Part shown: piece after piece, positions 21,229 to 33,603 of the stretch
How positions within the stretch are numbered: the stretch's first letter is position 1
How the letters are laid out: each line of letters begins with the position of its first letter
Source: Neopestalotiopsis rosae
Taxonomy: Eukaryota; Ascomycota; Sordariomycetes; Amphisphaeriales; Sporocadaceae
NCBI GenBank assembly: GCA_023078685.1
Contig: JALGAS010000002.1
Coordinates: forward strand, 62,001 to 126,000
Direction: 5' to 3'
DNA: 64,000 bases
The notes under the pieces: model-generated
Databases searched by the model: none
Told to the model about the DNA's origin: nothing
The model's input: only the letters and a program-made list of their open reading frames with translations
Position numbers and translations under genes: made by a program

Positions 21229-22946
21229 GGTTCTCTTTGGGGAGATGGGGACTTCTCCGTTTGAGAGCTTGCGCTTCCCCAGCTTGACTGTATTTCGATC
21301 TCAAGCTCCTGAGTGCTTGAGAACTGTTTTTCGCTAAGAGAGTTCAAATGAATCCACGGCCAGAGAATCGGTGTCGGGTAGTAAAGTGGAATGCCAGAAG
21401 TATGGCTCGTAACAGGTGTTGTACAAAGTAGAAGTGGCCTGCACTCCTCTGAGGCAGCGAGGTGCTGGGGGTGGGTAGGTGGGAGGGAACCCCACCAACG
21501 AGGCTGCTAGTGCGCTATTGTACAGAGGGGAGATTCAGTCGCTGGGCGGGTTTGACCCACCAGTGAATGACGTATCGCCGGGCTTGTGCTTGGGGGTCTA
21601 CGTGATGATTATGAACTTGCTAAACAGCTTATCATGAGAACCAGGTTGTGGCAGTCGATATATTGGCTTCAAAAATGTTCGTTGACAAAATTACAGGGAG
21701 GAAAAAAGCATTAGTGCCGAAGGCGCTGCCGCCGTGCCATTCTGGAACATACTTCCATGTAGCAATGCTGATTCAGCCCTTGGAAGCAGCCGGGAGAAGC
21801 GGCGGATACTACTACTACGCAGGCGGCGGGGCAAAAGCAGATCAGATCATCAGTGTGGTGAGTGAGTCAAGCGTTCTGCGGCAGGGTAGAAGTGCACATG
21901 CATGTTGGCGGCTAGGCATATTCCAGCGTGCCCGTCAAGGCCACATGTGCAGGCCAGTAATCTCGGCAAATTAATACCTAACCTTTAGACCATTGCAACG
22001 CATCTTCTCACTATGTACACGGATTGCAACATGGAAATGTTTGGACACATACTTAGACAATGTGGGTAATGCAAATTTGTGGTTCGGTCTCCTCCTGGAT
22101 ATGGGTCATTATCTAATCAATCTCACGAACATATGGATCACGGGCTCTATAGAATTCTTCGTCTACCTGCAGTAAACATCGACAAGTCTGAGACATGGCG
22201 TCCTACCACGATCTCAGGGTGTTCACGGCTAGTTGCTCAAATTGAAGCCACTACACAATGTTCTGTCATTAGAAAAGTGCAGGCAGGCCAATAGCAGACA
22301 AGCACGCATTGGTATACTTAAAGGTTTGAATGTTGATATTTATTGTGACCACACGTACTACACCACTCGAACGTATAAATGTTCTTATCCACGACGTGAT
22401 TTTGCTCTGTCGTGGTACCCCTCAAAGTGACCCAACTGAGATTTCAAGAACCATTACTTCCCAACTGCAACACAGTTCTTCCTCAGAGCAACTAATTCCC
22501 AAACTATCAGCAATCTGACTCCAGATTGCATATGTTCGTCGGACATCCTCCTCTCCGACGTTCGAAAATGAACAAAGAAGTATAAGTACTCCTGGGCGGC
22601 GACATCATATGATGCGACTTTTGTTGCCCCAAACGAGCCAAACCGACGCTTTCTTCCAATATTCAAAATGCAAATTTAACAGTGGCGGACTCTCTATCGT
22701 AAGGATCGTTCCTCATCATGGGTATCATTCCAAAATTACCGTACCTAATCCAAAACCAAAAATGCTCAAATGAATTCCAATGCCGCCTTGTTGAATGAGT
22801 GTATGAGTCCGGGGCTAGTGCCGTGCCGCTGTAATGCCAAAGGTGTATCAAGGATCGTCGTGAAGTCTATAACTCGTAAATGCTTTCGAAGGAGTGAAAT
22901 TGAATACCATTGCTGATACCCAGGAGAATGAATTAGATGTTAAGAA
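21229..22946. other. Intergenic: uba1 promoter and adhesin 3' end
   Basis: 1.7 kb between two minus-strand genes. No gene supported. Open frames are short and lack any coherent domain. GC-richer near 21.4-21.6 kb (proximal promoter side), AT-rich beyond 22 kb. Confidence 0.55.
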
Positions 22947-25730
22947 TTAAAAGGCAAAAATAAATGCCAAGATTGTGAAGAGCAGGGAGCCTGAGCTAGT
23001 CACAAGGGATACTCGTGCTGCCGCTGCTGTCACTATCGACGTTGCCGTGCCGGTCGTCGAAGTTCCTGTCGAGGAACCAGTGCTTGCGATGGATGTAGTG
23101 GGCGTAGCGACGGTGCTTCCACTGCCGCCGCCGCTGCTCGTTCCGGAACCGGTGACAGCGCCCACCGAGCTTGTCGTTCGGCCGGAAGTGGTAGTGCTCG
23201 CAGTGCTACCAGAAGTATCACCTCCGCCATTGGTTGATGTTGAGTTGCCACTACCCGTTGGCGATGCTCCAGTGCTTGTGCTGCCCCCTGTGCTCCCTGT
23301 TCCTCCCGTAGAGGATGGCGATCCCGAGGAGCCGCTGGAACCTGAGGAACCACTTGAAGTAGCCGACGATCCACTGGTTGTTTTGACTGAGGAGCTCGCA
23401 GTGTTAATAGAGCTTTCTCCCGAGATGGATATCGATATGATTTCAGTGCTCGTAGCAGGCGCAGTTTGTGTTACAGTAGTAACTGGTGCTGTATCGGAGT
23501 TCTCAGCCGCAGCCGACGAAGTTGTGGGCGTAGTAGAATCGTCCTTGCTGCAGTAATCGATGTACTGCTGGAATTTTAAATTCACATAACTCTCTGGCGT
23601 ATCTTTAACTTCGCCACCGTGACCTGCAATGCAGGTCTTGCAAGTGGCCAAATCCAACTGGAAAGTAGAATCAGGGTCGCAAAGCGAAGTAGATTTTCCC
23701 ACGCTTTGAGCCTCTGTCTGCGCATTGTTGCAAAGTGGATAACATTTTGCTGGAATAGTCACTTCTCTCTTGAAAATTCCTCGATCAACCAGGGGATGGT
23801 CGCGTCGTGGACGGTGGGCTTCATAGGTAGGGTACGCAGGAATGCTGGAGCTAGTCGTTGTGGTTGTAGTCGGCAGCGGCCATTCACTGAGAGAAGTCTG
23901 TGACTCCCAGTTGCCAGTGGTGACTGTTGTAGTTTTTACGTGACCATGCTTTCCTGTGACCGTAGTCGTATAAACTTCAGAAGTAAAGATGTCGTAGCTC
24001 AAGCCAAAAGCCTCTGGATCCAGATAAAAGAAGCCATCAACAACTGGGTAGTATCCACCGGTTATATTTTTGCAGTCTTCATCCTCGTCGGGCCATGTGA
24101 CATGCTGAGGAGGTGGTGCTTCAGCACAATTCTCCGGGCTGCAAACGTACTCATTGGCAGGAATATCTGCAAAGACATTGCATCCGTATGATTTGGGCGG
24201 ACTGCACACTCTTCCGACGGGGCAACCAAATGTTAAATCAGATTTAGGGTTGTAGACTGGGTACCCGGAACCAGTGTTAGTTGGTACTGGCACTGGGCAA
24301 ACCGACACTTCTGTAACGGCTGAAGTTGCTGTCACTGTCACAGGTGGAACAATGATTGTACTCGTTGTGATGAAAGTTGTGCCACTCTCAGTCACGGTGA
24401 TGAGAGAGATTATTGTCGATCCTGGGAGTGTCGTCACAGTACCTGGCAATTGAGTCGTGACTGTCACTGCTGGTTGCGTAGTAGTCAGAACCTCTGTAGT
24501 AGTGAACGTGTTCGTGGTGAATATGGACTCTTCAACGGTGCTGACAGAAACCGTAACGTATGTCGCTGTCGTGGTCAGAGTGGTGTAGGAAGTCTCCGAT
24601 TCCGTGGCTGTAGTCGCAGAAACAGAGACTTCCGTGGCTGTAGTGGCAGAAACAGAAACTTGCGTGGTCGTTAACGTCAAAGTGTCGGTCAAAGTATCGG
24701 TGATGGTAGTTGGCACGCTTGTTGTATAGATCGAAACAGTAGTATAGGTTGAGGTAATGGAACTAGTGAGTGTGCTTGTGTGATCGACTATGACCGTAGT
24801 TGGCACTACCGTCGTGGATGTCACTGTCGCGGTGAGTGTGGTGGGCACCGATGTGGTGTACGTTGTTTCCGAGGTTGCAGTGGTTGTAGTCGTTGCCGTT
24901 TCTGTTTCTGTGTCCGTTTCCGTTGCGGTTTTTGTTGCTGTTTCCGTTGCGGTTTCTGTTTCTGTGTCCGTTGCCGTTGTGGTCACGGGTAGAGTAAACG
25001 TGGTCCTCTCAGTCTCTGTGACCGTGTTCCAAATGGTCGAAACGACGCATCTCACATCGGATGTGGGATGCACATTGGCAATAGTGGCGGTGGAGCCAGC
25101 GCATACTGTCACATAAGAGGGATAGGACTGCAAAACGCATCAGAACGGGCCATTTGCAAGCATTCTATTCGACTTACAGTGGTCACAACGGAAGTGGCAG
25201 TCTGAGTAATGTACTCGGTGTCAACGGTAGTGGCACTGGACTGTGTTAGCTTATGGCTGCTCAATGTGTCATGGAACTTACGTAGTAGTCTCTTCATCAG
25301 TCACTGTCGCTGTTGCCGTTGAAGTACGTTCCGTCGAGTACGTGACGTAGACTGTGGAAATGGCACTACTCATGGTTAATAAACGCTTTAGACTTTCTGT
25401 TAAGGAGACTTACGTGATAGTTTCGTAGCACGTTGTCGTAGTAGTTTCCACTTCTGTTTCTGTCTTGGTAGCCGTCTTCGTCTCGGTCTCAGTCTCGTAG
25501 CAAGTTGTCGTGCTAGTTTTGGTCTCTGTTGTTGTTTTGGTAGCCGTCTCAGTAGCTGTCTTGGTCACAGTTGGACAGTAGTTGTTCGGCTGTGGACTAG
25601 ATACTGGGTAATTATCAATCACGGCATTTTGCCCTTCTGTCGCATTCTGCCTTGGAGATAGACCTGTTGCGCTTGCCGTGAGTGCAAGCAACAAAGGCAC
25701 CAGTATAGCAAGATTCTTTGAGATCTGCAT
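22947..25730 (-). CDS. Thr/Ser-rich GPI-anchored adhesin-like cell-wall protein
   Basis: Four exons: 25730-25414, 25368-25282, 25235-25178 and 25127-22947, 880 aa; introns of 45, 46 and 50 nt. Signal peptide about residues 1-22. Residues about 50-430 are dominated by Thr with Val, Ser and Glu in short repeats (TxTET, VSVSATTATE), expected to be heavily O-glycosylated. A Cys-containing module follows ('CPVGRVCSPPKSYGCNVF' and 'YVCSPENC'), then a second Cys cluster ('CYPLCNNAQ' to 'CKTCIAGHGG'), a Ser/Gly/Thr stalk and a C-terminal hydrophobic tail (VSLVTSSGSLLFTILAFIFAF region) fitting a GPI signal. Such architecture is known from fungal adhesins, for example of insect pathogens, but I cannot assign an orthologue. 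The small first exons split inside Thr codons, which allows repeat growth without frame loss in only some of the splice junctions. Confidence 0.87.
24601..24660 (-). repeat. 30-bp tandem duplication in adhesin gene
   Basis: Two adjacent 30-bp copies (24601-24630 and 24631-24660) differ at two positions. They encode two copies of a ten-residue unit reading SVSATTATEV in some register. Recent tandem duplication within the Thr-rich stalk is the simplest explanation. Confidence 0.9.
24899..24972 (-). repeat. 20-bp direct repeats in adhesin stalk
   Basis: TTTCTGTTTCTGTGTCCGTT occurs at 24899-24918 and again at 24953-24972, 54 bp (18 codons) apart, within a Thr/Glu-rich coding repeat. The spacing keeps the frame. 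Confidence 0.85.
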
Positions 25731-28700
25731 TTTGCAAAATTGGTTATGCCGAGCTCAGCTTGGGGCTAATTCGGGTTCAACGCAAACGATTGACTCTGGA
25801 GTAACGAACGTCCAGTGAAAGAATGACTCGTCCTGCACAGGAAGAAGTGTGTGGTACTGGACCCCAAGAGAAGCTCGGGGGCTGACTTGTATAAGTTGAG
25901 AGGGAGGGTGTGTTTACTCTAATTCCCTCCCAGCCTTTTACTCAATGGCAACCGAATGGGAAAGACTGTCAAGGGTCAGAGCATTGGGCAACCTCGAATG
26001 AGAATGACGTACGCTTCTGATAGGTCTGGACAGCAGCGCAAAATCTTCAATGTACAGGTGACACGTTCTCCGGAACCACTCAGAACGGACAATGAGCAGA
26101 CGGAGGACGAGTGCAACAAGCTCATCTAGTCAGAGCTGCCACGAAGCTGGCCGGGTAAGGCTGACCACAACGACAACAAGCACAGCCGATTTACGGGAGC
26201 TACGAGGTATGTACGAGGGAGGACTTGGAGCTACACGAGCCGGGATCTGGTCGTGATGGTTACATGGTGAGAGTTGACCATGATTCCATGTAACCAGGCA
26301 CCCATGGTCGGTGCAGGTCTGCCTATTGGATCCCCGGACTCAGGTGCATATTGAGTGGGAGTGATATGCAGGCAGAGGCCGGCCCGTCTGCCAGGTAGAA
26401 TATCCAAGCGCCCAATACGCTGTTAATCTGCACAATCTCGTCGTTGGGGAAGATCTCTTCATGGAACAAGACAGTCTTGCTTCAATATTCCAGTAATGTA
26501 TGCTGTGCTCGATCACGATCAAAGTGCCGGTCGAGTACCACCCAACTTTTGGTGGCGTACAAACGAACGTAGGTACTGCCCGTGGTTGATTGTTTTTCAG
26601 TCAGTCTCACGTAACACGACGAGTAAGAGAGAGACATGGCCAATCCATTATTGGTCCGAGAGACCTTCAGCCCTCTTCGCCAAGAGGCGACTAGATAACC
26701 CCCGACTTTGAGTGGGGAAGGCTCACTTGAATCCTTCGGCCATGGTCCAGACTCCGGAAGAGTGGTCTATAGAGCTTCTGGTGGTTGAGCTCTAAGATCA
26801 ATTCAAGGCTTTGCACGGTGATGGGGTTCATGCTCTTCGCTACCGACAGCGAATATGCCGATTGGCCGCCGCATCGCGCAGATTTTCTACTCACCTTCAA
26901 AGTGATGCAAAGGCTTTGTTCAAGGCTTCAGGCACAACTGCCGTCAATCGTGCAGCAATTGGAGTTCGGAGTCTACGATCACGCAGTCCGCCTGCCTGGG
27001 ACTCGAGGTAGGTGCGGCACGGAAAGCAGCATTGCAGGTTGGCAGCGGCACAGTCGATGAATAATGAGTGGTATTCAGCGACAGCCTGACCGACAAGTAA
27101 CATAATCCCGCACATACATCAAAAGGTACATGGTTCCTGTGTTAATTTATGCATGTATGTATGCATGTACATGGTAAAAAGAAAGCCCAAGCTCGGGCCA
27201 ATTAAGGCACATTTGCTTTCTTCTTCTTCTCGCAGCTGTGCTGTGTAGTCGGGCGCGCTGTTGGAGTAAGGTGCTCACTGCTGCTTGGGGGCAATGGTCG
27301 GGTGGTGGGCAATCCACGGAAGTGGAGCGGATACAACAACCGACAGCATGTTGGTCGTCAGAATACAGTAGGTGGGGTATTAATCGAGCACTCTCGACCG
27401 CCTTGGGGACTGTGGTCATCCAATATTGGCCACCGTGAAGGGAAATAATCGCCACGGGCTACCTTGCAATATTGATTCTTGCTGGCCAGTTGCAAATGTG
27501 GAAGGCTAGAATAGGCCAAACCGAGGCTGGGTTGCCAAGGTCGCGAGTACACCATTTTATTTCAAAGACTCTTCTCTGAGCAAATAGAACGTGAGGAGAA
27601 GAGAAGAAGAGCCAAGGGCCTTGAGCGCCGCTGAAAGACTTGATTTGTCTTCACTTTGTGCTGGCATTGTTTGATTCGACAGTCTTCAACTTATACGAGA
27701 CTCTCGATGGGAGAAGCACTGAATTTTTTCTAATTTGTCCGTTAACGTGACGATCAAGTTGGTGGGTGGAACATATAGGACTCTTCTCAGCATTTGGGGG
27801 CGCACCGTACTTGTGATACAGAGCGAACGTACTTTGCAAACTGACTCTCACCAATGGTTCCATCAATCCTTGCCAAAGCACCGCCGCGGGGTAGCTTTTC
27901 GCTGTTGGCTCAAAAGATCATGGCCTTTTTGTCGGTTGCTCCCCTGTATTGTATGATTCCTGATCTGACATGCATAGTAGCTGGTCGTAATGGTTGCAGC
28001 CCCCACCTGAGTTGTTAAAAGGCACCCAGGTAAGGTACCCAGTCATGTAGGTAGGTGTGCATGCCCTCCGCGAGCAATCAGGCTGAGCTTGCGCGACTCT
28101 GATCAGGCTCCGCTTCTGTCAAAAGCTGGATATTGATTATAGCGAGTATGGATCAAGAGAGAAATGTCAAATCTGTTTCTGTTCCTCGCGCCATCGTCGC
28201 GTCAATTGACATGATCAATCATTTGTGTTCGTCCACTACGAAGCAGAAAAGTCGCAAACGCAAACACATGGTAGGCGATCATATAAATAGCCACTTCGGG
28301 TGTGATTGGGAGGGATAAGGGATTGATCAGTAGTGCACGATGCTAGCGACAACAGAACGGTCCCGAAGTTCCACTGGCGTTATGTTAGTGCTGCCGTGCC
28401 GGAATGTTGTCGCTTTATGATTGGTCACGTCTACACTGGATGCATGGTTTGCTGTCTGCTGATTGGTTTTATAGTATAACAGTGCGCCACTTATTAGGAA
28501 ATGGCGGGAACTTTGCAAATCGTCGAAATTCGAGAAGCAACAACCGGGATCTAATTCTTACCTTGAGTCAAACCTTAGTCGGATGTCACCAAAAATAACA
28601 ACTGGGAAAAAGGGAGGAATGTACCCGAGTTCGAACATTCCAATCATTTCTGGTTGCCATGGAGTCTAGAGCGTTTTCATGTCTGTCTAACACAATGCAT

Positions 28701-30349
28701 CTTCTTTAGCATTGTTTGTCTCATGGAGAGAATAGACACACCCACCACGAGAGATGCATATGAGAATATTGGACCGGGGAGATAGAGCAATTTACCATAC
28801 TGACCGATTGTGTTCATTCTCTCCCGGTCGGGCCGTGGTTTGCGAGGCCTTCTTTTCTCATGTCCATTCCTCTTTACTACCTACCTTTTACCCAACGATC
28901 GACGGACGGCTTACCCGTCAGATCATGAACCCCGCAAACCCAGCCTTTTCTTGCTGCGACTTGATGGTAGATGTGCAGGGTATTTGCGTTACCTGCAGCT
29001 GACGGCAACAGTCTCCACCAATGACTGACCCTGCTTGCGCCTGTAGAGGTAGTGTAGGTATGCGAGCCTTTGGCGGATGCATCCCAATTGATACAACATC
29101 GCATCGTTCGAGTGAAGCCGGGCTGTCGCCCGGCGACCAAAATCTACTTCTTTCGACAATGTCACCGCATCTGGCCGGCGAGCACCGACTCAGCCCACCC
29201 TCGTGATCCCCTGTCGATATGAGTATACCTTGTCCTCGTTGCACATGTATACTGCTGCCAAGTACCATGTCTCCCACCGCCAAGCCCTCATGTCAGCAGA
29301 GAGCGGCGCAGATTGAAGTCTACTGTCACCATTGGCAGCCCACCCCCCTTCTCGTCGAGAGAGCTGAGTTGCGTTGTGCTTCCTATCCTGCAGCCTACCG
29401 ATTCTCACTGTCCGTGAAAGTGATGGCCTGAAGGGCGATGTCGCGTGGAGCCTTGTTGCTCGAAATGGCTCTCAAATCATACTGGCATAAGAGTGCGCAT
29501 ACCGCGTTTGTGCTTTTTAATTCCTATCGAAATTCTGGGTCATCGTAGAATCGTGTTTTTATGTTTGCTCATTGCGGGTGAGGCTGAGAAAGAATGGCTC
29601 GGAATTGTCCAAGTGATTATTGGTTTCGGCATGGATTGTTTGCAGCCAAGCGCAGATAGACTCGCCCGCCTCCCTATGCGAGGGAGACATGTGAGTGTGT
29701 GGCATTGGTCTTACTCTTGTCTTCCCCCATCCGGGGTATACAGCTGCCCCGAGCAGAGCGAAAACTACAAGCCCCCATCTCACACAGCTTACAGTGAGTG
29801 CATGACTTGCAGTAGATCAGCACCGAGGACTCTGAATCTGTTCTTGCTCTTCAGCACTCTCTCCAATCATTGAAAGTAAAAATTGGCATCCACTAGAACA
29901 TCAGCCAATACCGACTAAATTGTGAGCGAGGATCCTCTCCATCTTTTTAACACATTTGCCACACTATAGACATTGATGGGAGCGGGGCTGCCGTGTAAGG
30001 CTTTGTTCTTCACCCAGATCTGACCGAGACAAAAGACGGACTCGATAGGCACTACCAGATCCGTTGTGTGCTCTGCTTTCATCTGGAACCGGATCACCAC
30101 GGATCATCCTCGTGGTTCTCTTGGCCACGCCTCGCCTGACAAATCCAGAATAATGAGCCTACATTCCAGTCGTTGACCGGGACTTCTTTGTTTTCTGCAA
30201 GATTGCCTCCAGACCCTGCGTACAACCAGTCAAGGCCCGATTCATGTAGTTTGACAGGGCTTCGTTTTGTTTGCTCTGTTCTCAGCTTTCCTCACGATAA
30301 GTGTAGGCCGATGCATACATCATTGGTTTCTCAACAACATCAAAGCATC
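25731..30349. other. Gene-free stretch, 4.6 kb
   Basis: No supported gene between the adhesin start and the kelch gene. Open frames are under about 145 codons, often with non-ATG starts, and none has a recognisable domain. It contains the adhesin promoter with an 11-bp inverted repeat (26257-26296), a short ATGCATGT-rich run near 27150, a TTCTTCTTC tract near 27220 and the kelch gene promoter at the right end. Confidence 0.55.
26257..26296. repeat. 11-bp perfect inverted repeat upstream of adhesin gene
   Basis: TGGTTACATGG (26257-26267) and CCATGTAACCA (26286-26296) are perfect reverse complements with an 18-base spacer that itself contains ACCATG. It lies about 530 bp upstream of the adhesin ATG. 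It may be a regulator site or a cruciform; no function is assigned. Confidence 0.6.
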
Positions 30350-33072
30350 ATGCCGTGGTCAAGGATGGCCTTTTGGGCACTCACTGCTGGCATGGCCGCA
30401 GTTACCAATGCTCAGGCATCTGGATGGGCTACAGGTCAGGTAAATGCGACAATGTGCGCATGGCAGAACCCGCGAGGTGAGTCTGACCGTCTTCTGTTCC
30501 TTGCCGATCTGATATTGATACCATCACAGCGGCCCAGGTTCGAGACACACTGTATATTGACGGAGGATATCTCTTTTGGGTACCGGGCATGTCTGATGGA
30601 TCATACGGCCCTGCGACCCAAGATAGTGAGTGATTGAATCTGCAAGACCACATCTGCAGACTCTCTAACTATGCCTTAGATAATCCTCTTGGTTTGATTT
30701 ACACGTTGAACTTCAGTAAACCATTCAATTCTTCGACCAACATTAGCGACATCATGGAGCCAATTTCGAAAGCTCCCAATGGAAATGCAGCCAACAATCT
30801 TGCGCCCAACTTCTTTGACGGCGCCATGCTCCACAATGATGCCGAGTTTTTCTTATACGGCGGTCTGACAACCAAGACTGACAAGTATCAACCGCCAGAC
30901 GCCGACGACGTACTCGCATATGAGTTATATCAGTATGGAGCAGAGAAAGAGCAATGGTTTCCTGGCTTTTTCCAAGACAGTCTTGGCGACGACATCACGC
31001 GGTATCTCGCCTTCGGCGGCGGTGTCAGCGCACCCTCGGAGCAAAAGGCCTGGTACTTTGGCGGGCTGCGATCGTCGACCTGGGGCCAAATCTATTATCC
31101 AACCATCAACGATAGTCTGAACCCGCTAGATGCATCCAACACCCTCCTAACCCTGGATATGGCGGAGCAACAACAGGAGACATGGGCTAACGTCACCCTT
31201 CCTGATGAAATAAAAGGACGCGGTGGTGTCGATGTCGTTTGGGTGCCTGTAGGGGATCAAGGAATCCTTGTTGCACTCGGAGGTGTGATCTACCCGGACT
31301 TTAACAATGGGAATTTGACCTCTGAGAACAGAGGCCAAAGCGTAAGTGGTGTACAATCAATGAACTCCCAGGTTCAACTCGCTAATGACCATACAGGAAC
31401 AAGATAGTCCAGGTTTCATGTCAACCATTGACATTTTTGATATTGCCGGCAATAGATGGTACCAGCAACCTACTATCGCTGGTCCAAATCAACTTGCTCT
31501 TGGCTGTGCTGTTGTTGCTGCGGCCCAAGACGGCTCGAGCTTCAACATCTACTATTATGGTGGTTATAACGGTCTGGACATGGATCAGCCTTTCAATGAC
31601 GACGTGTGGATCCTGTCGCTGCCGTCATTTATGTGGATGAAAGTTGCTTCCGGAACAGAGGCTCATGCTCGCGCTGGCCACCGATGCGTCAAGCCATATC
31701 CGGATCAAATGATGGTCGTGGGAGGTTACCGCCCTCTTTCGGGATCAGGATCGATAGACTGCCTTGAAGACAACAACATCATTCAAGCCTTCAATCTCAC
31801 CGAAGGTAAATGGATGGACTCGTACGATCCAGACGTATATGAAGAATATGGCGTTCCCGAGATGATCCATCTCATGATTGGCGGCAGCTGGACTGGCGGT
31901 GCCACAATGACGACGCCAACTCCAACTGGATGGGCGACACCAGCACTGTCTGAAGTCTTCGGAAAAGCCTATCCAACCTCGAAACTGACCAACTATTATC
32001 CTTATGGTCGAGATGACAGCAGCGGCGGCGGCAGGTCAAACGTTTCCAGCGGAAGCGGCACGCCGTCCTGGCTCGCACCAGTACTAGGTGTAGTCCTTGG
32101 ACTCGTATTCATCACAGCCATCATTGTCGGCGTCCTTCTCTATCGCCGACGAAAGCAGCTCATGCGACGTAGAGGGGACAGTGACATGGCCACCGATGAG
32201 AATGGTAATCGCATTCTTTCTTGGATGCGTGGCCAGGACAACAACGGCAAGGCACAGACTGTGACCAGCGAGGAACCGCAGACGCTGGACGATATCGAGA
32301 GCCGAATGGGCGGTCAGACGCCCTATCAGACTCAGCCGGAGATGGCCAAAACCCCGTCGGCGCATGTCATGGCCGAGATGCCTGACACACCATTATTTGA
32401 AATGATGGGTACGTTATCTTGCCTCAATGAAAACCCTAAAGCACCCAAGTTCCTAACACGTCGACAGACACGTCTCCACGCGTAGAGCTGAGCGACACGG
32501 GCCTGACGCCTGTGGACATAATCAACAAGCACTCACATTTCGCTCGCTCACCACACTCGGCAACGACGCCTACTAACCCGTCTTCATTCTCGAACTACTC
32601 TAGTAACATAGAACATGCCTCGATATCGACCAACTCACAGACACGAGCCATCTTTCCCAACGGCTCTGAAGCCCGACCAGACTCTCCGGCTCTACCCATA
32701 ACATCGGCATCTACGCCACCACTGGGGGCCAGTCACCCCCCAGCGGACAACAGGGTGGTGTCGGACCTGAGCGGCATCAGCAACCGTGAGCAGGCGCATC
32801 TGCGAAACATAAGCGATGCAAGCGTCAGCACGGGTGCGGGTGTTGGCACAGCGCCGCCCACTCCCGTCATGGGCAACGCCTTTGTGGCCGGACCAGTGAG
32901 CCCTCCGAGCGCCGGTGCGGATGGGCGGGAGGATTACTTTCAGAGTGTTGGCCAGACGCTGACCACGGGCAACTCGTCCGGGACGCCACAAGGGACAGGC
33001 GCCTCACCATTGAGACGGAGCGTGTTTGTGGAAAGCCAAGATGACCTGGGACTCAAGGACGACAGGAGGTGA
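30350..33072 (+). CDS. Kelch-repeat (beta-propeller) single-pass membrane protein
   Basis: Five exons: 30350-30476, 30530-30625, 30680-31341, 31397-32408 and 32468-33072, 833 aa; all four introns are GT..AG and 53-59 nt. The ATG at 30350 is preferred over 30311 because it begins a compact signal peptide (about residues 1-23). The outer part (to about residue 500) has kelch-type blades with paired Gly and aromatic residues, for example 'YLFWVPG', 'FFLYGGLT', 'AWYFGGLR', 'YYYGGYNG' and 'MMVVGGYRP'. One transmembrane helix lies at about 520-544, followed by an Arg/Lys stop-transfer (YRRRKQLMRRR). A Ser/Thr/Pro-rich cytosolic tail of about 290 residues is likely phosphorylated. Many fungi have such proteins, related to the Tea/kelch and cell-surface sensor-like families, but the role here is unknown. 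Confidence 0.9.
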
Positions 33073-33603
33073 TGACAGTATGGCAGATGGAACAATAAAA
33101 CGTTAATCGTAATGGCTGCGATACGGCATATCGTGGCTGTAGAATACTTACCGTAGTCAGAGAAAGGGTCTAAGTGGGAGTCAACAAGTCTTCTTTGTAT
33201 ATAGGTTATAGGTTTGGGTAAAGCGGGCATCATCATCGGTCGGTACTTACGATCTATTTCTTGCATAATGAATTTCAATCACTTTTGCAAATTTGCAGAA
33301 CAATCGCGGTTGCCTATGCAGAGAATCACTGTTGTGGCGAAAGGCTCCTGTAATCAATATCATCAGGGACAAAGGAAGCCAAGGTTAGCACGTTTTTGCC
33401 CAGTGTTCCATAGAAATCACACACCAAGTCCGTCTGACCCAATCGAACGCAGGCGCAAAAAGCGGCTCGTAGATTAATTCAATGCATTTAGTTTGGGGGT
33501 ATCATGAGCAAACGCCATTTCCCAATAGGTAATCCCATCAAGCCGCTATACAATCCCGATGATCTAGGAGTCCGATGAGCCGGCATGACCATATTCGCAA
33601 ACC
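33073..33603. other. Intergenic between convergent genes
   Basis: 531 bp between the stops of the kelch gene and eaf7. Apart from the poly(A)-like motif nothing is recognisable. Confidence 0.55.
33094..33099 (+). terminator. AATAAA poly(A)-signal-like motif
   Basis: AATAAA 21 bases after the kelch-protein stop codon. The hexamer is not strict in fungi, and being so near the stop it may not be the only signal. Confidence 0.35.

Noticed and set aside
27140..27180. ATGCATGT-rich run as a repeat element or palindrome
   Set aside because: Too short and not truly palindromic; an ordinary simple-sequence patch.
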